Of a stretch of DNA of 64,000 bases, positions 36,281 to 45,655 are shown piece by piece. The notes beneath the pieces were generated by a model that worked only from the letters and a program-made list of their open reading frames with translations, did not search any database and had not been told where the DNA came from. Location: NCBI RefSeq assembly GCF_025725725.1, contig NZ_CP107020.1, positions 682,001 through 746,000 on the forward strand, read 5' to 3'. Positions within the stretch are counted from its first letter, which is position 1. Every line of letters begins with the position of its first letter. This stretch comes from Brachybacterium huguangmaarense. GTDB taxonomy: Bacteria > Actinomycetota > Actinomycetes > Actinomycetales > Dermabacteraceae. The position numbers and the translations under genes were made by a program.

Positions 36281-37750
36281 CTAGGGGCGCTGTCCAGGGC
36301 CGTCGCCGGGCGGCATGCCCGGCCCGCCGGGGGCGGCTCCCGGACCGCTCGGCGACGATCCCGGACCACCCGTGTACGGCCCGGACGGGCTGCCCGGATA
36401 CGGACCCGGGCCGCTGCTCGGCGACGGACCGCCGCCCGGGTAGGGGCCCGAGCCGCCTCCGGGGTGCTGCCCGGCACCGCCGCCGGGGCCGGCGGCGGGC
36501 GTCGGCCCGTCGCTGCGCCGCGAGAGCAGGGGCATGGCGGTCTGCACGGCACGGATCGACGGCTCGTCCGAGTAGTCGGCGCCCGGGAAGCGGCCGAACT
36601 GGTTGGTCAGGTTGCGGGGACGCTGGGCATCGGCCGCGTCCAGCATCTCGAGGACCTCGTCCGGCGTGGGGTAGGCGCTCGTGAACACGCTGCCCGAGGG
36701 CAGGGGACCGCGGAACATCGGCGTGCTCGCCACCCCCGGGAACAGCGGCGAGCCGGGACGGAACCAGATCTTGCCGGAGCGCTCGCGATGGCGCAGGGCG
36801 TGCGCGCGCCACGTCGTGATCGGATGGCTCGAGCCCCAGTTGACGATGTGGAGCCACAGGCCCCGTTCCGTCACCGCCCGGTCGGCCAGCTCGTTGACGT
36901 TGACATCGGCGTTGAGGTACTTGCCGGCGCCGAGCACCGCCATCGTCCCGGGCGCCCCCTGCGGGCAGAAGCTGTAGCCGAAGTTGTCGGCCGTGTACTC
37001 CTGGGCGCGGGAGAAGGCCGGGCCGATCAGCGGGACCTGCATCATGAGGGTCGTGAACAGCACGCGCACGTAGGAGACGTGGCCGGCGGCCATGTGCCCC
37101 ACCTCGTGACCGATGATGAAGCGCAGCGCCTCGGGGTCGCGCGCGGCGCCGCCGACCTCGAACAGGTCGGAGTAGACCACGACGAACCGGCGGAACCCAT
37201 GGCCGGAGGCGAAGGCGTTGATGGTGCCGTTGCCGAGCATCACGTAGGCGTCGGGCACGCGCCGCAGGCCGTGGTGGCGCGCCGCCTCGACCACCATCCG
37301 GTAGCCCTCGGGGAACTGGGTGGGGCTCATGCGGACCCCGACCGCCCGCGGCTGGGCGTACTGGATCGCACGGCCGAGCCACAGCATGAGCGCGAGCACG
37401 CCGATGAGCACGTAGAACTGCATGAGCGTGCTGCCGATCCCCGAGTACTCGTCGAGACGGTCGAGCATCGACTGGGCGCCCGTGACGCCAGCGAAGACGA
37501 GATAGACGGTCGCCCACAGCCACAGGGCGAACGCGACGATCGTGATGGCCACGCCGACCCACAGCAGCGGCAGCTCCCAGGGGTGGCGGATCCCCCGCCG
37601 CCCCAGGATCCCCTCGGTCGTGGCGCCGTTGACGAGGTTCGGCGCGTCCGGACGGCGCGGGACCTGCCCGTAGGGGCCGCTCGGCGGAGGGCCCGCGGGG
37701 CCCTGGCCGTGCTGGGGCCCCTGACCGTACGGGGAAGAGGGTGGGGTCAT
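36281..37750 (-). CDS. Membrane-bound M48-family zinc metalloprotease
   Basis: A 489-residue protein with a Pro/Gly/Gln-rich cytoplasmic N-terminus, two hydrophobic segments (LPLLWVGVAITIVAFALWLW; FYVLIGVLALMLWLG), then an M48/HtpX-like catalytic domain with the zinc motif HEVGH at about residues 215-219. The glutamate that completes the zinc site is probably in SRAQEYTADNFGYSF. The C-terminal ~80 residues are Gly/Pro/Ser-rich low complexity. ATG at 37750 is chosen over the long in-frame extension, which looks non-coding. Likely a membrane protein quality-control protease. Confidence 0.88.
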   Translation of the reverse strand: MTPPSSPYGQGPQHGQGPAGPPPSGPYGQVPRRPDAPNLVNGATTEGILGRRGIRHPWELPLLWVGVAITIVAFALWLWATVYLVFAGVTGAQSMLDRLDEYSGIGSTLMQFYVLIGVLALMLWLGRAIQYAQPRAVGVRMSPTQFPEGYRMVVEAARHHGLRRVPDAYVMLGNGTINAFASGHGFRRFVVVYSDLFEVGGAARDPEALRFIIGHEVGHMAAGHVSYVRVLFTTLMMQVPLIGPAFSRAQEYTADNFGYSFCPQGAPGTMAVLGAGKYLNADVNVNELADRAVTERGLWLHIVNWGSSHPITTWRAHALRHRERSGKIWFRPGSPLFPGVASTPMFRGPLPSGSVFTSAYPTPDEVLEMLDAADAQRPRNLTNQFGRFPGADYSDEPSIRAVQTAMPLLSRRSDGPTPAAGPGGGAGQHPGGGSGPYPGGGPSPSSGPGPYPGSPSGPYTGGPGSSPSGPGAAPGGPGMPPGDGPGQRP

Positions 37751-37912
37751 CACGGTGCGCTCGTCTCCTCGGCGACATGCTGGCTGGGACCGATCGGCCC
37801 CGTCGGGATCATCCGCTGCCCGGGACCGTCGCGTCGCCTCCACACAGTACTGGAGCGCAGGGGCTCCCGACCCCCGACGTCCGTCGACCGCGGGACGTCG
37901 TCGGTCGGGCTC

Positions 37913-39328
37913 TCAGCCGCCGAGCAGGCGGCGCACGAGCCGGCGCCGCAGCGCCGAGACGGGCGGATAGACGAGCCGCAGGGTGTCCGGCACGAGCGGC
38001 TTGGAGACGACCGGCTTGGCGTGGGTGAAGGCCTCGAGGCTCGCACGGCCGTGATACGCGCCGTGCCCGGACTCCCCCACCCCGCCGAACGGCATCGAGA
38101 CCGCGCCCACGTGCGCGAGGGTGAGCCCGAGAGCGAGAGAGCCCGACGACGTGCGGGTCGCGAACAGGCGACGGGTCCGCGGGTCGTCGCTGAAGACGTA
38201 CGCGGTCAGGGGCTTGGCCCCGGCCCGGATCCGGTCGACGGCCTCGAGCGGGCCCGAGACCGCGAGCAGCGGGAGGATCGGGCCGAAGATCTCCTCGTCC
38301 ATGACGGGGTCGTCGAACGAGACGTCCACGAGCACGGTGGGCGGGATGTGGCGTGCCGCGCGATCGATCCCGTCGACGCCTCCGATCGCGGCCGTCGCGC
38401 CGTCGAGCAGCCCGGCGAGACGGTCGAGCTGGGCCTCGCCGACGATCCGTCCGTACTCCTCGCACGTGCGCGGATCGGGCCCGTACATCTCCTCGATCGC
38501 GGCGCGCAGGTGCGGGAGCAGGGCCGCGAGCGTGGCGGGCGTGGCCATGAGGTGATCCGGGGCCGTGCACGTCTGGCCCGCGTTGGTGAACTTGCCCCAC
38601 ACGATCCGCCGTGCCGCGCGGGCGAGGTCGACGCCTTCGTCGACGAACACGGGCGACTTCCCGCCGAGCTCGAGGACCGTGGGGGTGAGGTGCTCCGCCG
38701 CGGCGTGCGCGACGAGGCGGCCCACCCGGCCGCCGCCGGTGTAGAAGATGAGATCGAAGCGCTCGGCGAGCAGTGCGGTCTTCTCCTCGACCCCGCCCTC
38801 GACCACACGGATCCACGCGGGGTCGAGGTGGCGCGCGGCGAGCCGTGCGAGCGCGGCCGAGGTCGCAGGAGCGAGCTCGCTGGGCGCCAGGAGCGCCGTG
38901 TTGCCGCCCGCGATAGCCCCCACGAGCGGGGAGAGCGCGAGATTGACCGGGTAGTTCCACGGCGCGATCACGAGCACCGTGCCGAGGGGCTCGCGCAGCA
39001 CGTGCCCGCTCCCGGGGGCGAGGACGGCGCCGAGGCCGAAGCGACCGGGCCGCAGCCAGGAGCGGAGGTGTCGTCGCATGTGGTCGATCTCGGCGAGCAC
39101 CACCCCGATCTCGGTGACCGTCGCCTCCTGGGTGCTCTTGCCGAGGTCCTCGGCCAGGGCGCGCTCGAGGGCGCTGCGCTCGGCGACGATGCCGCGGCGC
39201 AGGGCGGCGAGCGCCTCGAGCCGCCCGTCGATGCCGAGCGTCGTCCCAGCGTCGAAGGACGCGCGCAGGGCCGCGACCGTGCCGGGGATGTCGAGCAGCG
39301 GTCGGGAGGCGGCGGTCATGCTCTCCAT
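37913..39328 (-). CDS. Aldehyde dehydrogenase, class 3-like
   Basis: A ~471-residue NAD(P)-dependent enzyme oxidising aldehydes to acids. PLGTVLVIAPWNYPVNLALS is the ALDH N-terminal signature, ELGGKSPVFVDEGVD contains the general-base glutamate and GQTCTAPDHLMA the catalytic cysteine. EEIFGPILPLLAV and MPFGGVGESGHGAYHGRASL mark the C-terminal domain. The short N-terminus and the C-terminal hydrophobic/basic tail (RLVYPPVSALRRRLVRRLL) resemble class-3 fatty-aldehyde or coniferyl-aldehyde dehydrogenases. Starts at 39328 or 39319 are both possible; the upstream gene's stop at 39349 argues against longer forms. Substrate not determinable. Confidence 0.92.
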   Translation of the reverse strand: MESMTAASRPLLDIPGTVAALRASFDAGTTLGIDGRLEALAALRRGIVAERSALERALAEDLGKSTQEATVTEIGVVLAEIDHMRRHLRSWLRPGRFGLGAVLAPGSGHVLREPLGTVLVIAPWNYPVNLALSPLVGAIAGGNTALLAPSELAPATSAALARLAARHLDPAWIRVVEGGVEEKTALLAERFDLIFYTGGGRVGRLVAHAAAEHLTPTVLELGGKSPVFVDEGVDLARAARRIVWGKFTNAGQTCTAPDHLMATPATLAALLPHLRAAIEEMYGPDPRTCEEYGRIVGEAQLDRLAGLLDGATAAIGGVDGIDRAARHIPPTVLVDVSFDDPVMDEEIFGPILPLLAVSGPLEAVDRIRAGAKPLTAYVFSDDPRTRRLFATRTSSGSLALGLTLAHVGAVSMPFGGVGESGHGAYHGRASLEAFTHAKPVVSKPLVPDTLRLVYPPVSALRRRLVRRLLGG

Positions 39329-39348
39329 GGACCCCACGATAGGTGGAG

Positions 39349-41070
39349 TCACCCGCGCGGAGGAGGAGAGGCCCGTACGTAACGTCGGTGTTTGCTGGTC
39401 GGGGGCGCCGTCGGGCTGATGCGGCCGTCATCGACGAGCCTCTTCAGGAGAGGCCGCAGGGTGCCCACGGAGAGTCCGGTCAGCTCCGCGATCTCCCTGA
39501 TGGAACGCGCATCGGACGGGGACAGGACGTCCAGGACCGTGTCCGGGGAAGGGCGCGCCCTGCGCTTTCCCGCCATGGGCTCGGCGTTCGTTCGTCGCCA
39601 ACCGTCCGGATCCTTCCGCAGCACGCCGTCGTGAGTGAGGTCGGCGAGCACGCTGCGCACGTCATCCGAGTCGAGCTGAAGCATGTCCCGGACGAGCTCG
39701 ACTGTCAGAACCGGGAACTGTCGGGCCATCATGGCGACGATCTGCTCGTGCCGCGTCAGGTCCCGGTGCGCGACCGCGGCCAGCCACGTGCGGTTCTCCG
39801 GGAACTCGGTCGCGTGCCGCCCTAGCGTCAACGTGACCAGGTCGGGGGCCGCCCGGTAATGCGGTTCGGGGAGCGCCTGGGCACTCATCTGGTTCCTCAT
39901 GAACTCGACCCCCGTGCCGTTGCCCTCGACGACGGACCCGGGCTTCCCGCTGAGCGGGAGTTTTCTCAGGATCTGCAGAAGAGTGGCATTGCGGCATCGG
40001 GACTGCCCATTGGCCAAGGTGGCCACCGTCTTCCCACCCCACAGACCACCCGGACTGGCGACCTCGATGCGATCCGGGAAGACGTCGACAGAGATCGGCT
40101 GGCCCTGGAAGGGCGGGCTGTACTCCCGATGCAGCACGGCATTCGCCACGGCTTCGCGCAGCACCTCACGCGGGACCTCGAGCTGGTCCACCCTGCCGGT
40201 CCCCTCCACCGTCGAGTACGTACGCAGATTGCGAGCCACCGTCTCCACGGCCTGGTCGACCATGTCCGCCAGAGGCCCTTCGCACAGCCTGCGGTCCACG
40301 AAGCGCGTGGACGACCGCGCGGTGGCCCGATCCGGATACGGGTGGACTGCCACATCGATGAGCATCTGAGGGAAGTGCTGCTGAGGGTAGCGCCCCATCG
40401 TGAGGAGAGCCGCGAACCGGACGCCTCCTCCCGGGGCGGTGACATTCAGACGGCGCAAGGCAGCCGCCCGGTCACCCTGGTCTATGCCTGCCAGCGCACG
40501 GGAGCCCGCATGAGCCTCGACGTACCGGTCCACCAACGTCTCGTCGAGGTCATCGATCTGCACGTCGTCCACCACCCGGCGATCGGCCTCGCTGATCATC
40601 GTCGCGGTCTGCATCTCGAAGATCTCGGTCATCGAGAGTCGAAGATCCTTGTCCCCGACCCTCTTGTACGAGCCACCGTGGACTGCTCGCCGAGTGATGT
40701 AGCAGGGCTTCAGGCCGACCGCGTTCTCCGCGATGTCCACGGCCAGGATCGGAATGCCGTCGACCACCGCGGTCGTAGGCCGGTACTGGGGCGGATGGGT
40801 GAGTCTGCCCCCGTGCCCGCCCCCGTCTCCCATCCCCTCGACGAACTGGGAGAGGACGCGGTCCAGGTCGAAGCTGGGGCACGGCTCGAACCCCTCGCGC
40901 TCGTCGAGACCCAGCAGCAACGTCCCGCCGTCGGTGTTCGCGAAGGCGCTGACGGTCTCCCAGACATCCGCGCTCAACGTCGTGGCACAGGTCTTGGCCT
41001 CGATCCGCTCGTCGTCTCGTCCGATGGCGCGCAACCGTGCCACCAGGTGCTCGACTCCCTGGTTATCCAT
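39349..41070 (-). CDS. AlbA_2 (Schlafen-like) ATP-binding transcriptional regulator
   Basis: A 573-residue protein of the COG2865 type. The N-terminal AlbA_2 domain has RIEAKTCATTLSADVWETVS and FANTDGGTLLLGLDE. A middle HATPase-like part has EVPREVLREAVANAVLHREY and GNGTGVEFMRNQM. The C-terminus carries winged-helix segments (VRDMLQLDSDDVRSVLADLT; IREIAELTGLSVGTLRPLLK). Such proteins are regulators or stand-alone accessory genes, sometimes linked with defence or mobile DNA, but this one has no clear partner. A cluster of TGATCA-centred repeats lies upstream (41129-41200), consistent with self-regulation. ATG at 41070 is reasonable. Confidence 0.8.
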   Translation of the reverse strand: MDNQGVEHLVARLRAIGRDDERIEAKTCATTLSADVWETVSAFANTDGGTLLLGLDEREGFEPCPSFDLDRVLSQFVEGMGDGGGHGGRLTHPPQYRPTTAVVDGIPILAVDIAENAVGLKPCYITRRAVHGGSYKRVGDKDLRLSMTEIFEMQTATMISEADRRVVDDVQIDDLDETLVDRYVEAHAGSRALAGIDQGDRAAALRRLNVTAPGGGVRFAALLTMGRYPQQHFPQMLIDVAVHPYPDRATARSSTRFVDRRLCEGPLADMVDQAVETVARNLRTYSTVEGTGRVDQLEVPREVLREAVANAVLHREYSPPFQGQPISVDVFPDRIEVASPGGLWGGKTVATLANGQSRCRNATLLQILRKLPLSGKPGSVVEGNGTGVEFMRNQMSAQALPEPHYRAAPDLVTLTLGRHATEFPENRTWLAAVAHRDLTRHEQIVAMMARQFPVLTVELVRDMLQLDSDDVRSVLADLTHDGVLRKDPDGWRRTNAEPMAGKRRARPSPDTVLDVLSPSDARSIREIAELTGLSVGTLRPLLKRLVDDGRISPTAPPTSKHRRYVRASPPPRG

Positions 41071-41128
41071 GTGTCATCTCCGAGCCCTACGACTCACTGT
41101 CGCCGTCACCATTCGCCTCATCAGTCAA

Positions 41129-41200
41129 TGATCACTCACATATCACTCTATATCGAGTCAATCATCAGTGATCAGATGAGATGCCAGTGATCAGACGAGA
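41129..41200. promoter_or_regulatory. Cluster of AGTGATCA repeats upstream of the AlbA_2 regulator
   Basis: Direct copies CAGTGATCAGATGAGA (41166-41181) and CAGTGATCAGACGAGA (41185-41200) differ at one base and are 19 bases apart. A third copy of the core lies inverted at 41129-41136. The stretch is A/T-rich against its surroundings. It looks like an operator array, probably bound by the neighbouring regulator. Confidence 0.5.
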
Positions 41201-41283
41201 GGGAGGGCAAGTGCCTGACGCCGATGCGCCGTCCTGCTGTCGGCCGAGCGCCGCTGCACGCCCCCTCGGTCACCGAACGCCGG

Positions 41284-42489
41284 TCAGGGAACGCTCGCCT
41301 GGACCAGGCGGCCGCTCCCCCCGACCCGCACGACCCCCGCGACGGCGGGCACGAACAGGGCGCGCCCGCGCTCGAGGGAGCGGCGGCCCATCGCCGACTC
41401 GACCGTCAGCTCGCCGTCGAGCGCGAGCAGGATGCGCGGACCGCTGCCAGGGATCGCGTGGTGCGGGGGCGTGCCCCCGGACCCGTCGGCGATCGTCGTC
41501 AGGGACAGCTCGAAGTCGTCGATCGGTGCGTAGTAGGCGACGGTCGCCGGGGTCAGCCGCTCGGCGGCGACGCGGAGCGGCGGGGCGGCGACGACCGAGA
41601 CGCACTGCAGCACCTCGTCGGCGTCGACCCGCTTGGGGGACAGCCCCGCGCGCAGCACGTTGTCGCTCGCGGCCATGATCTCGACCGCGAGGCCCGAGAG
41701 GTAGGCGTGGATCGCGCCGGCGGGCACGAACATCGCCTCGCCCGGATGCAGGGTGACGGGGTTGAGCAGCAGCGCGGCCACGACGCCCGGGTCGCCGGGG
41801 AAGTGCTCGTGCAGGAGCCACACGGTGCGGTCGATGCGGGGGGACGGCGACTGCCCCCGCTCGTAGCGGGACGCGCACGCGGAGGCGACGCGCGCGACCG
41901 TCTCGGGGTCCGGCCGCATCGACGGCGAGACCAGGGTCCGGAAGGCGGCGCGCATGCCGTGCGCATGGGGGTGCTGGACCAGGAGCGCGTAGAGGCGGTC
42001 CGTCAGGTCGGTGCCGAGCCCGGCGAGGATCGCGGCGGCACGCCGCGGCGTGCGGAACCCGCACAGCGCCTCGAAGTGCTCGAGGGCGACGACGAGCTCC
42101 GGCTTGTGGTTGTCGTCGCGGTAGTTGCGCTGCGGCGAGTCGAGGGGGAGGCCGGCCGCGTTCTCGGCCGCGAAGGACTCCGCGGCATGCTCGCGCGAGG
42201 GATGCACCTGCAGGGAGAGCGGACGCTCGGGCGCGATCACCTTGAGCAGATAGGGCAGGTGGCCGTCGAAGGCACGCATGACCTCCTCGCCGAGCAGCCG
42301 CTGCGGCTCGGCCTCGATCGCCCGGTCGAGAGGGGCAGAGGTCTCGCGCAGGGTGGCGGGCGCGAGCGGATGCGCGCCGTACCAGACCTCCGCCCAGGGC
42401 GTCCCGTCGCTCGGTCTCCCGAGGAAGGAGGGCAGGGCGGCGGCGGAGCCCCAGGCGTAGTGCTGGACCGTGCCCTCGAGCTCCCACAT
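41284..42489 (-). CDS. manA: Mannose-6-phosphate isomerase, class I
   Basis: Interconverts mannose-6-phosphate and fructose-6-phosphate, needed for GDP-mannose and mannosylated cell-wall or EPS sugars. The 401-residue cytoplasmic enzyme shows QHYAWGSAAALPSFLG at the N-terminus, PYLLKVIAPERPLSLQVHPS with the zinc-binding QxH, DNHKPELVVALEHFEALCGF, and FVPAGAIHAYLSGLAVEIMA with the second metal-binding region and the SDNVLRAGL motif. Length and motif order are normal for class I. GGAGGGAGA lies just upstream of ATG 42489. Mannose supply for the EPS locus is an inference from proximity. Confidence 0.95.
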   Translation of the reverse strand: MWELEGTVQHYAWGSAAALPSFLGRPSDGTPWAEVWYGAHPLAPATLRETSAPLDRAIEAEPQRLLGEEVMRAFDGHLPYLLKVIAPERPLSLQVHPSREHAAESFAAENAAGLPLDSPQRNYRDDNHKPELVVALEHFEALCGFRTPRRAAAILAGLGTDLTDRLYALLVQHPHAHGMRAAFRTLVSPSMRPDPETVARVASACASRYERGQSPSPRIDRTVWLLHEHFPGDPGVVAALLLNPVTLHPGEAMFVPAGAIHAYLSGLAVEIMAASDNVLRAGLSPKRVDADEVLQCVSVVAAPPLRVAAERLTPATVAYYAPIDDFELSLTTIADGSGGTPPHHAIPGSGPRILLALDGELTVESAMGRRSLERGRALFVPAVAGVVRVGGSGRLVQASVP

Positions 42490-42514
42490 GCCCGATTCTC
42501 CCTCCGTCGACGCG

Positions 42515-42529
42515 CCCTACATCGTAGGG
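42515..42529 (-). promoter_or_regulatory. Inverted repeat overlapping a manA -10 box
   Basis: CCCTAC and GTAGGG are exact inverted arms around three bases. On the minus strand they overlap TACGAT (42526-42521), a good -10 box about 31 bases before the manA start. This arrangement fits an operator; no clear -35 is visible. Confidence 0.35.
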
Positions 42530-42585
42530 GCAGGCGCCACGGGGAGAGCACGCGGGGGGCGACACCCCCGCCCGGACACCCTCGC

Positions 42586-43338
42586 TCAGCGGCGGTTGAG
42601 GTAGTCCTGCAGGACGCGCACGGTGGCGCGGTCGGTGCGGAAGCTCTTGGCGCCGTTGGTCGGGGCGCCGATCGCCTGCTGCAGCTTGCGCGTCGTCTCC
42701 CGCCCGATCACGCCGTCGGGGTTGGCGCCGACCTTGCGCTGCACGGCCTTGATGTCCGCCTTCGAGAGCGAGCCGTCGGCCGACACGCCCGCCCAGCTCT
42801 CGAGCGCACGGGTGGTCTTCGGGCCGAAGCGGCCGTCGACGACGAGCTTGGCGCTCGTGGGCGTGCTCGGGGCGGGGTTGGCCGGGGTCTTCGTGCCGGA
42901 GGAGCCGTAGCCGGGCTGCGCCGAGCGGTCGGCGTCGCCGGTCGTCTTGGTCAGGCCGGCCTTCTTCGAGCAGACGGGCCATGCCCCGGGACCCTGGGAG
43001 GCGAGCACACGGCGCGCCACGGCGATCTGCTGGTCCTTGCTCGCCTTGTCCGCCGTCGAGGCATAGGCCTGGCCGCCGAACTCGTTCCAGGTGGAGCGGC
43101 TGAACTGGAGGCCGCCGTAGTAGCCGTTGCCCGTGTTGACCGACCAGCGCCCGGAGGACTCGCACTGTGCGACCCGGTCCCACGTGGCCTCGTCGGCCTG
43201 CGCCGTCGCGCCCCCGGCGCCGACGATCGCGGTCGCCGCGATCGCGCCGCCCACGACGGCGGCCGCGCGCGGCGCCAGCCGGGAGCCCTTGAGCAGGACG
43301 GGAGCGCCCTCGGCGCGATGGGTGGGGGTGCGGGACAT
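42586..43338 (-). CDS. Resuscitation-promoting-factor-like transglycosylase
   Basis: Secreted cell-wall lytic protein of 250 residues. A signal peptide (hydrophobic [20 protein letters not shown], then TAQADEA) is followed by the Rpf/transglycosylase fold: [39 protein letters not shown] with the catalytic Glu in AQCESSG, and [20 protein letters not shown] Ser/Pro/Thr linker leads to a peptidoglycan-binding-like domain ([37 protein letters not shown]). ATG at 43338 has GGAGG five bases upstream. Rpf proteins cleave peptidoglycan and help dormant actinobacteria resume growth. Confidence 0.92.
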   Translation of the reverse strand: MSRTPTHRAEGAPVLLKGSRLAPRAAAVVGGAIAATAIVGAGGATAQADEATWDRVAQCESSGRWSVNTGNGYYGGLQFSRSTWNEFGGQAYASTADKASKDQQIAVARRVLASQGPGAWPVCSKKAGLTKTTGDADRSAQPGYGSSGTKTPANPAPSTPTSAKLVVDGRFGPKTTRALESWAGVSADGSLSKADIKAVQRKVGANPDGVIGRETTRKLQQAIGAPTNGAKSFRTDRATVRVLQDYLNRR

Positions 43339-43619
43339 GGGGACCTCCGGGGCTCGTGATGGGGGAGGTGCGCCGCGCCCCGCCTGCGAAGGCGTGGGGA
43401 CGGCACGACGCACCGCTAGCGCTCACGGTGCCAGCACTCCACCACCCCCACCAGACGATTTGACCGAGTCTTTACGCGACCTGGACCGTGTCGTGGCGCA
43501 CGGACGCGCCCGTGACCTGGTACCAGGCCGCGGGCGCGTCCACGGAGTCCTTCGGCGGCGCCGGCGGGTGAGCCCCTTCCCCGTCCGCGTGGGGCGTTCC
43601 AGCGGCCCCCGGCGCCGTC

Positions 43620-45362
43620 TCAGCGGGGGATGTTGCGCACGTTCGCGGCGGCCATGTCGACCATCTTGCCGACGCCGCCGCCGAGCACGACCTTGGTGGC
43701 CGAGGTCGCGAAGCCACGGATCTGCTGGGAGGTGATCTTCGGGGGCATCGAGAGGGCGTCAGGGTCGGTCACGACGTCGATCAGCACCGGCCCCTTGCGG
43801 GACAGCGCGTGGCCCAGGTCCTTCTTGAGCCGCTTGGGATCGGTGATCCGCACCGACGGGATGCCCGCGCCCTCGGCGATCGCCGCGAAGTCCACGGAGG
43901 CATGGTCGGTCTCGTAGTCGGGGATGCCCTCGACGAGCATCTCGAGCTTGACCATGCCCAGGCTCGAGTTGTTGAACACGAGGATCTTGGTGTTCAGGTC
44001 GTGCAGGCGCACGGTCAGCAGCTCGCCCATCAGCATGCCCAGGCCGCCGTCGCCGGACATCGAGATCACCTGCCGGCCCGGGAACGCGGCCGAGGCGCCG
44101 ATGGCCTGCGGGAGCGCGTTGGCCATCGTGCCGTGGTGGAAGGACCCGAACACGCGCCGCTTGCCGTTCGGGGTGATGTACCGGGCGCCCCACACGTTGC
44201 ACATGCCCGTGTCGACGGTGAACACCGCGTCGTCGTCGGCCAGCTCGTCGAGCGTGCTCGCGACGAACTCGGGATGGATCGGCTTCATCCGCTCGACGTT
44301 CCTGGTGTACGCCGAGACCACGCCGGTGAGCGCCTTGTGGTGCTTCTTGAGCATGTCGTCGAGGTAGCGGCGGCTCTTCTTCGGGGTGATCTTCTCGAGC
44401 ACGGCCTGGAGCGTGAGGGCCACGTCGCCGTGGACCGCGAGATCGAGGGGCACGCGACGTCCCAGCCGCGAGGCGTCCTCGTCGATCTGGACCACCGCGA
44501 TGCCCTTCTCCGACGGCAGGAACTCGCTGTACGGGAAGTCGGTGCCGAGCAGGATCACGAGGTCCGCCCCGTGCATCGCCTCGTAGCAGGCGCCGTACCC
44601 GAGCAGGCCGCTCATGCCCACGTCGAAGGGGTTGTCGTACTGGATCCACTCCTTGCCGCCGAAGGCGTGGCCGATCGGCGCGTGGACCTGCTCGGCGAGG
44701 CGCAGGGTCTCCTCGCGGGCGCCGCGCACGCCCGCACCGGCGAACAGCATCACGCGGTTCGCGGCGTCGATCATCGAGGCGAGCTCGTCGACGGGCCCGG
44801 CGGCGGGAGCGACCGCGCCGAGGTCGGTCGCGAGATGCTTGGTGAGGGGCCCGGGGACCTCCTGGTCGGCGACGTCGCCGGGCAGCACGAGCACCGAGAC
44901 GCCCTTCTTGGCGATCGCGGTCTGGGCGGCGACGTGCAGGAGCGTCGCGCCGTGCGGGCCGGAGTTGACCATCTCGCAGAACTGCGAGGCCTCCTGGAAC
45001 AGCGCCTCGGGATGGGTCTCCTGGAAGAAGCCGGTGCCGATCTTGTCGCTCGGGATGTGCGACGCGATCGCGAGGACGGGTGCGCCGTCGCGGTTGGCGT
45101 CGTACAGGCCCTGGATCAGGTGGGTGTTGCCGGGGCCGCACGATCCGGCGCACACGGCCAGCCGGCCGGTCAGGCGCGCCTCGGCGCCCGCGGCGAACGC
45201 GGCCGCCTCCTCGTTGCGGACGTGGACCCACTCGATGCCCTTGGTCGTGCGCACGGCGTCGACGACCGGGTTGAGCGAGTCTCCGACGAGGCCGTAGATG
45301 CGCTCGACGCCCATGTCGCGGAGCTGGGTGACGAGGAGCTGGGCAAGGGTGATGCGTGCCAT
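43620..45362 (-). CDS. poxB: Pyruvate oxidase/dehydrogenase (quinone), PoxB-like
   Basis: A 580-residue thiamine-diphosphate flavoenzyme that oxidises pyruvate to acetate and CO2 and feeds electrons to the quinone pool. The N-terminal domain has GVERIYGLVGDSLNPVVDAV and RNEEAAAFAAGAEARLTG, with the TPP-activating glutamate at about residue 51. CAGSCGPGNTHLIQGLYDAN follows. The C-terminal TPP-binding motif runs from SGDGGLGMLMGELL (~435) to FNNSSLGM. Length and order match PoxB. ATG at 45362 has a perfect AGGAGG six bases upstream. Lipid-activated membrane attachment is known for E. coli PoxB and cannot be judged here. Confidence 0.93.
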   Translation of the reverse strand: MARITLAQLLVTQLRDMGVERIYGLVGDSLNPVVDAVRTTKGIEWVHVRNEEAAAFAAGAEARLTGRLAVCAGSCGPGNTHLIQGLYDANRDGAPVLAIASHIPSDKIGTGFFQETHPEALFQEASQFCEMVNSGPHGATLLHVAAQTAIAKKGVSVLVLPGDVADQEVPGPLTKHLATDLGAVAPAAGPVDELASMIDAANRVMLFAGAGVRGAREETLRLAEQVHAPIGHAFGGKEWIQYDNPFDVGMSGLLGYGACYEAMHGADLVILLGTDFPYSEFLPSEKGIAVVQIDEDASRLGRRVPLDLAVHGDVALTLQAVLEKITPKKSRRYLDDMLKKHHKALTGVVSAYTRNVERMKPIHPEFVASTLDELADDDAVFTVDTGMCNVWGARYITPNGKRRVFGSFHHGTMANALPQAIGASAAFPGRQVISMSGDGGLGMLMGELLTVRLHDLNTKILVFNNSSLGMVKLEMLVEGIPDYETDHASVDFAAIAEGAGIPSVRITDPKRLKKDLGHALSRKGPVLIDVVTDPDALSMPPKITSQQIRGFATSATKVVLGGGVGKMVDMAAANVRNIPR

Positions 45363-45655
45363 GGATGCCTCCTGGAGCAGGTTCGAGGACGGCGCCCGCC
45401 AGGCGGGGCGCCCGATGGATCCACCCTAACGAGGCCCCTGGCGAGGGTGAAGGCGCCCGAGAGCGAGCAGACATCGCCCCCGGTGTCCAGTCTTGCACGG
45501 GCCGCGCGCGCATCGTTGGATGCATGCCGCGTCGTCGGTCTCCGGGACGAATCCGGGGCCCGACGGCGCCGTCCGTCGGGCGGACTCCGTAGGCTTCGAG
45601 TCCTCACGGGCGGCGCAGGGTCGCGCTGCCCGGCTCACACGATGAGGGGAAGACG

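Noticed and set aside
35345-39382. 1345-codon plus-strand frame
   Set aside because: It runs antisense across three well-supported genes (MFS, M48, ALDH) and resembles a GC-driven frame.
43339-43619. Possible c-di-AMP (ydaO) riboswitch before the Rpf-like gene
   Set aside because: Such riboswitches often precede rpf genes, but the consensus elements could not be found in this stretch.
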